Origin: Rutidosis leptorrhynchoides | Taxonomy: Eukaryota > Streptophyta > Magnoliopsida > Asterales > Asteraceae | DNA length: 64,000 nt | NCBI RefSeq assembly: GCF_046630445.1 | Contig: NC_092339.1 | Location: 54,359,501 to 54,423,500, forward strand | Direction: 5' to 3' | Shown here: positions 62,819-64,000 of the stretch, one piece after another | Position numbering within the stretch: the stretch's first letter is position 1 | Layout: the number at the start of each line of letters is the position of its first letter | The notes under the pieces: model-generated | Seen by the model: the letters and a program-made list of their open reading frames with translations, nothing else | What the model was told of the DNA's origin: nothing | Databases searched by the model: none | Position numbers and translations under genes: made by a program

Positions 62819-63433
62819 ATGTCTACCTCTAGAACAAGTCCCATTGACTCACCTAATAATAATGAAGAGTCAAATGTAAATTGGAATGATTCGTGGACTG
62901 ATTCACAAGTTCCCGAAGAGGAACCGGAAGAAGAGTCGGAACCAGAAGAAGAATCGGAACTGGAAGAAGAATCGGAACCGGATGAAGAAATAGAACCGGT
63001 GGGGGAAATAATAAAACGGTTAAGTAAAAGAAAATCCTCAACCAACCGACCAAGGTTAATTATGGTTAATGGTGTTTCCGCTAAGGAAGCAAAATATTGG
63101 GAGGATTACCAATTCTCCGATGAATCGGATTCTGACGAGAATTCCGATGATGTTATAGAAATTACCCCAACTGAATTTAAAAAGGCAAAAGAAAATAATA
63201 AGGGAAAGGGCATAAAAATAGAGAAATCTAATTCCAACCCCGATGAACTTTATATGTATCGTCAACCCCCGAAGTCCTTAAGTTGTAACAATGACCCGGG
63301 AACCTCTAAACCACCAGGTTTTTCTAAACCAATGTGGAAAATGACGGCTCGTATTAGGGGAACATCATATATCCCTAGAAACTTGGCAAAACGAACCAAA
63401 ACCGAAGAAGAAGAAACAAGCGAGTCGGAATAA
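62819..63433 (+). CDS. Acidic protein of unknown function (204 aa) in an LTR element
   Basis: The frame is intact from MSTSRTSP to SESE and starts about 200 nt after the primer-binding site. Residues about 30-60 are EEESEP/EEESEL repeats, encoded by an 18-bp repeating unit. A second acidic patch (SDESDSDENSDD) lies near residues 98-110. The C-terminal third is basic with a possible nuclear signal (AKRTKTEEEE). No domain is recognised. Position and MSTS start resemble the accessory region at 9202 of the inner chromovirus. It may be a pre-gag accessory protein of these elements. A gag function cannot be excluded, but no gag motif or zinc knuckle is present. Confidence 0.6.
   Translation: MSTSRTSPIDSPNNNEESNVNWNDSWTDSQVPEEEPEEESEPEEESELEEESEPDEEIEPVGEIIKRLSKRKSSTNRPRLIMVNGVSAKEAKYWEDYQFSDESDSDENSDDVIEITPTEFKKAKENNKGKGIKIEKSNSNPDELYMYRQPPKSLSCNNDPGTSKPPGFSKPMWKMTARIRGTSYIPRNLAKRTKTEEEETSESE
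62915..62995 (+). repeat. 18-bp coding repeat (Glu-rich)
   Basis: About four imperfect units of GAAGAAGARTCGGAACYG encode EEESEP-like repeats in the acidic ORF. Confidence 0.8.
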
Positions 63434-63570
63434 GATAGTTGTATTCGTGTGGTGTAATATATGTAATATAGTGTGCTTATGCTTTATGATATATGTAAAA
63501 ATTGCTTGTATTAATAAGTATTTTTTTTATGAATCTAACTCTTGTCTATTTTACAGTATAAAAACACAAA
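63434..63570 (+). other. Spacer between the acidic ORF and the F-box gene
   Basis: AT-rich sequence ending in a T-rich tract and CTATTTTACAG shortly before the F-box start codon. That segment would serve as a splice acceptor, so an intron joining the upstream leader to the F-box gene is possible. Confidence 0.4.
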
Positions 63571-64000
63571 ATGGATAGACAACTCAATATTTTAAGAGAT
63601 CTACCCGGAGACATGATTGATGAAATCTTGTCTAGAGTCGGTCAGAATTCTTCGGCACAACTATTTAAGGCGAGATCATTTTGTAAGACATTCGAAGAAC
63701 GTTCCAAGAATGCCTTGGTTAATAAAAGGCTTTCGTTCGAAAGATGGGGGATATCACATTGGGAAATCCATAAGTTACGATGTGTTTACTTTGACGCATA
63801 TATTGCGGGGAACCCAAATGCTATTTTACGCAATGGGTTAAGAAATTATTTTGACTCAATATATCCGAATATTGGACTTCGTGATTTAGAAAAAGCGGCT
63901 AACATGCAACATAAAGAAGCATGTTATGCTTACGGATTAGTAATGTTCGCTTCTCACCAAAGTGAGAACAAGAACATCGGGCTACAACTATTAAACAAAA
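63571..64000 (+). CDS. F-box protein, At1g67623/At2g35280-like, partial (143 codons to the window edge)
   Basis: The frame is open from ATG at 63571 (AAAATGG context) to the end of the window. Residues about 8-50 form an F-box (LRDLPGDMIDEILSRVG, then LFKARSFCKTFEERS). The following part has GNPNAILRNGLRNYF and GLRDLEKAANMQHKEACYAY, the Sel1-like alpha-helical repeat region typical of the plant F-box family around At1g67623/At2g35280. F-box proteins are substrate receptors of SCF ubiquitin ligases through SKP1/ASK. It lies about 950 nt inside a gypsy-type LTR element. No stop or frameshift is present in the visible part. Family assignment is from memory of the motif pattern. Capture by the element is an inference. 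Confidence 0.72.
   Translation, partial: MDRQLNILRDLPGDMIDEILSRVGQNSSAQLFKARSFCKTFEERSKNALVNKRLSFERWGISHWEIHKLRCVYFDAYIAGNPNAILRNGLRNYFDSIYPNIGLRDLEKAANMQHKEACYAYGLVMFASHQSENKNIGLQLLNK

Larger units (their letters stand above)
59359..64000 (+). mobile_element. Gypsy-type LTR element carrying an acidic ORF and an F-box gene, right end outside the window
   Basis: The LTR (59359-62609) is followed by a primer-binding-site-like TGGTATCCGAGC (62612-62623), then an acidic ORF (62819-63433) and an F-box gene (63571 onward). No gag or pol is seen in the 1.4 kb visible. It is nested in the LTR that starts at 56698, and GTATT at 59354-59358 is the expected left target repeat. It may be a non-autonomous element with captured host sequence. 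Completeness cannot be judged here. Confidence 0.65.

Overview
This is plant nuclear DNA: multi-exon genes with GT-AG introns, a plant-type receptor-like kinase domain, a plant FUSED/TWO-IN-ONE (TIO) C-terminal region, long-LTR Ty3/gypsy elements, TA and TTA microsatellites, and small hAT-, MULE- and SINE-type elements. The long LTRs (3-5 kb) beginning TGTxACGACCC resemble repeat families I associate with Asteraceae. That placement is an inference; no organelle or bacterial gene is present.

Layout. (1) 1-3556: minus-strand LTR debris and AT-rich repeats. (2) 3557-25706: a long-LTR, pol-less Ty3/gypsy-type element, interrupted at 5841-17714 by a nearly full-length chromovirus (LTRs 5841-9008 and 14529-17714, one-mismatch 5-bp target repeat). 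The outer element's 3' LTR also carries a 403-bp hAT-type MITE with a perfect 8-bp target duplication. (3) 25707-26180: unassigned sequence. (4) 26181-43113 and 43114-60205: a recent tandem duplication of about 17 kb, joined at 2 bp of microhomology. (5) 59359-64000: a third gypsy-type element (LTR, PBS, acidic ORF, F-box gene) that runs off the window.

Each duplicated unit carries one host gene on the minus strand. I resolve 11 exons, all GT-AG and all in phase, encoding about 1234 aa. Exon 1 encodes a complete receptor-like cytoplasmic kinase domain. The following exons encode what I recognise as the C-terminal ARM/HEAT-type region of TIO, the plant FUSED kinase of cytokinesis. The kinase is not the FUSED type, so the gene looks like a domain-swap chimera, now present twice. 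Its introns hold a SINE, a MULE-type MITE and copia/TRIM-like fossils. The copies differ by two amino-acid changes and one silent change that I could find.

The other notable locus is the right edge. An F-box gene of the At1g67623/At2g35280-like type, with an intact reading frame to the window end, lies just inside an LTR element, behind its primer-binding site and an acidic EEESEP-repeat ORF. This suggests capture of a host gene by a non-autonomous retrotransposon. All identity and divergence statements are by-eye counts.
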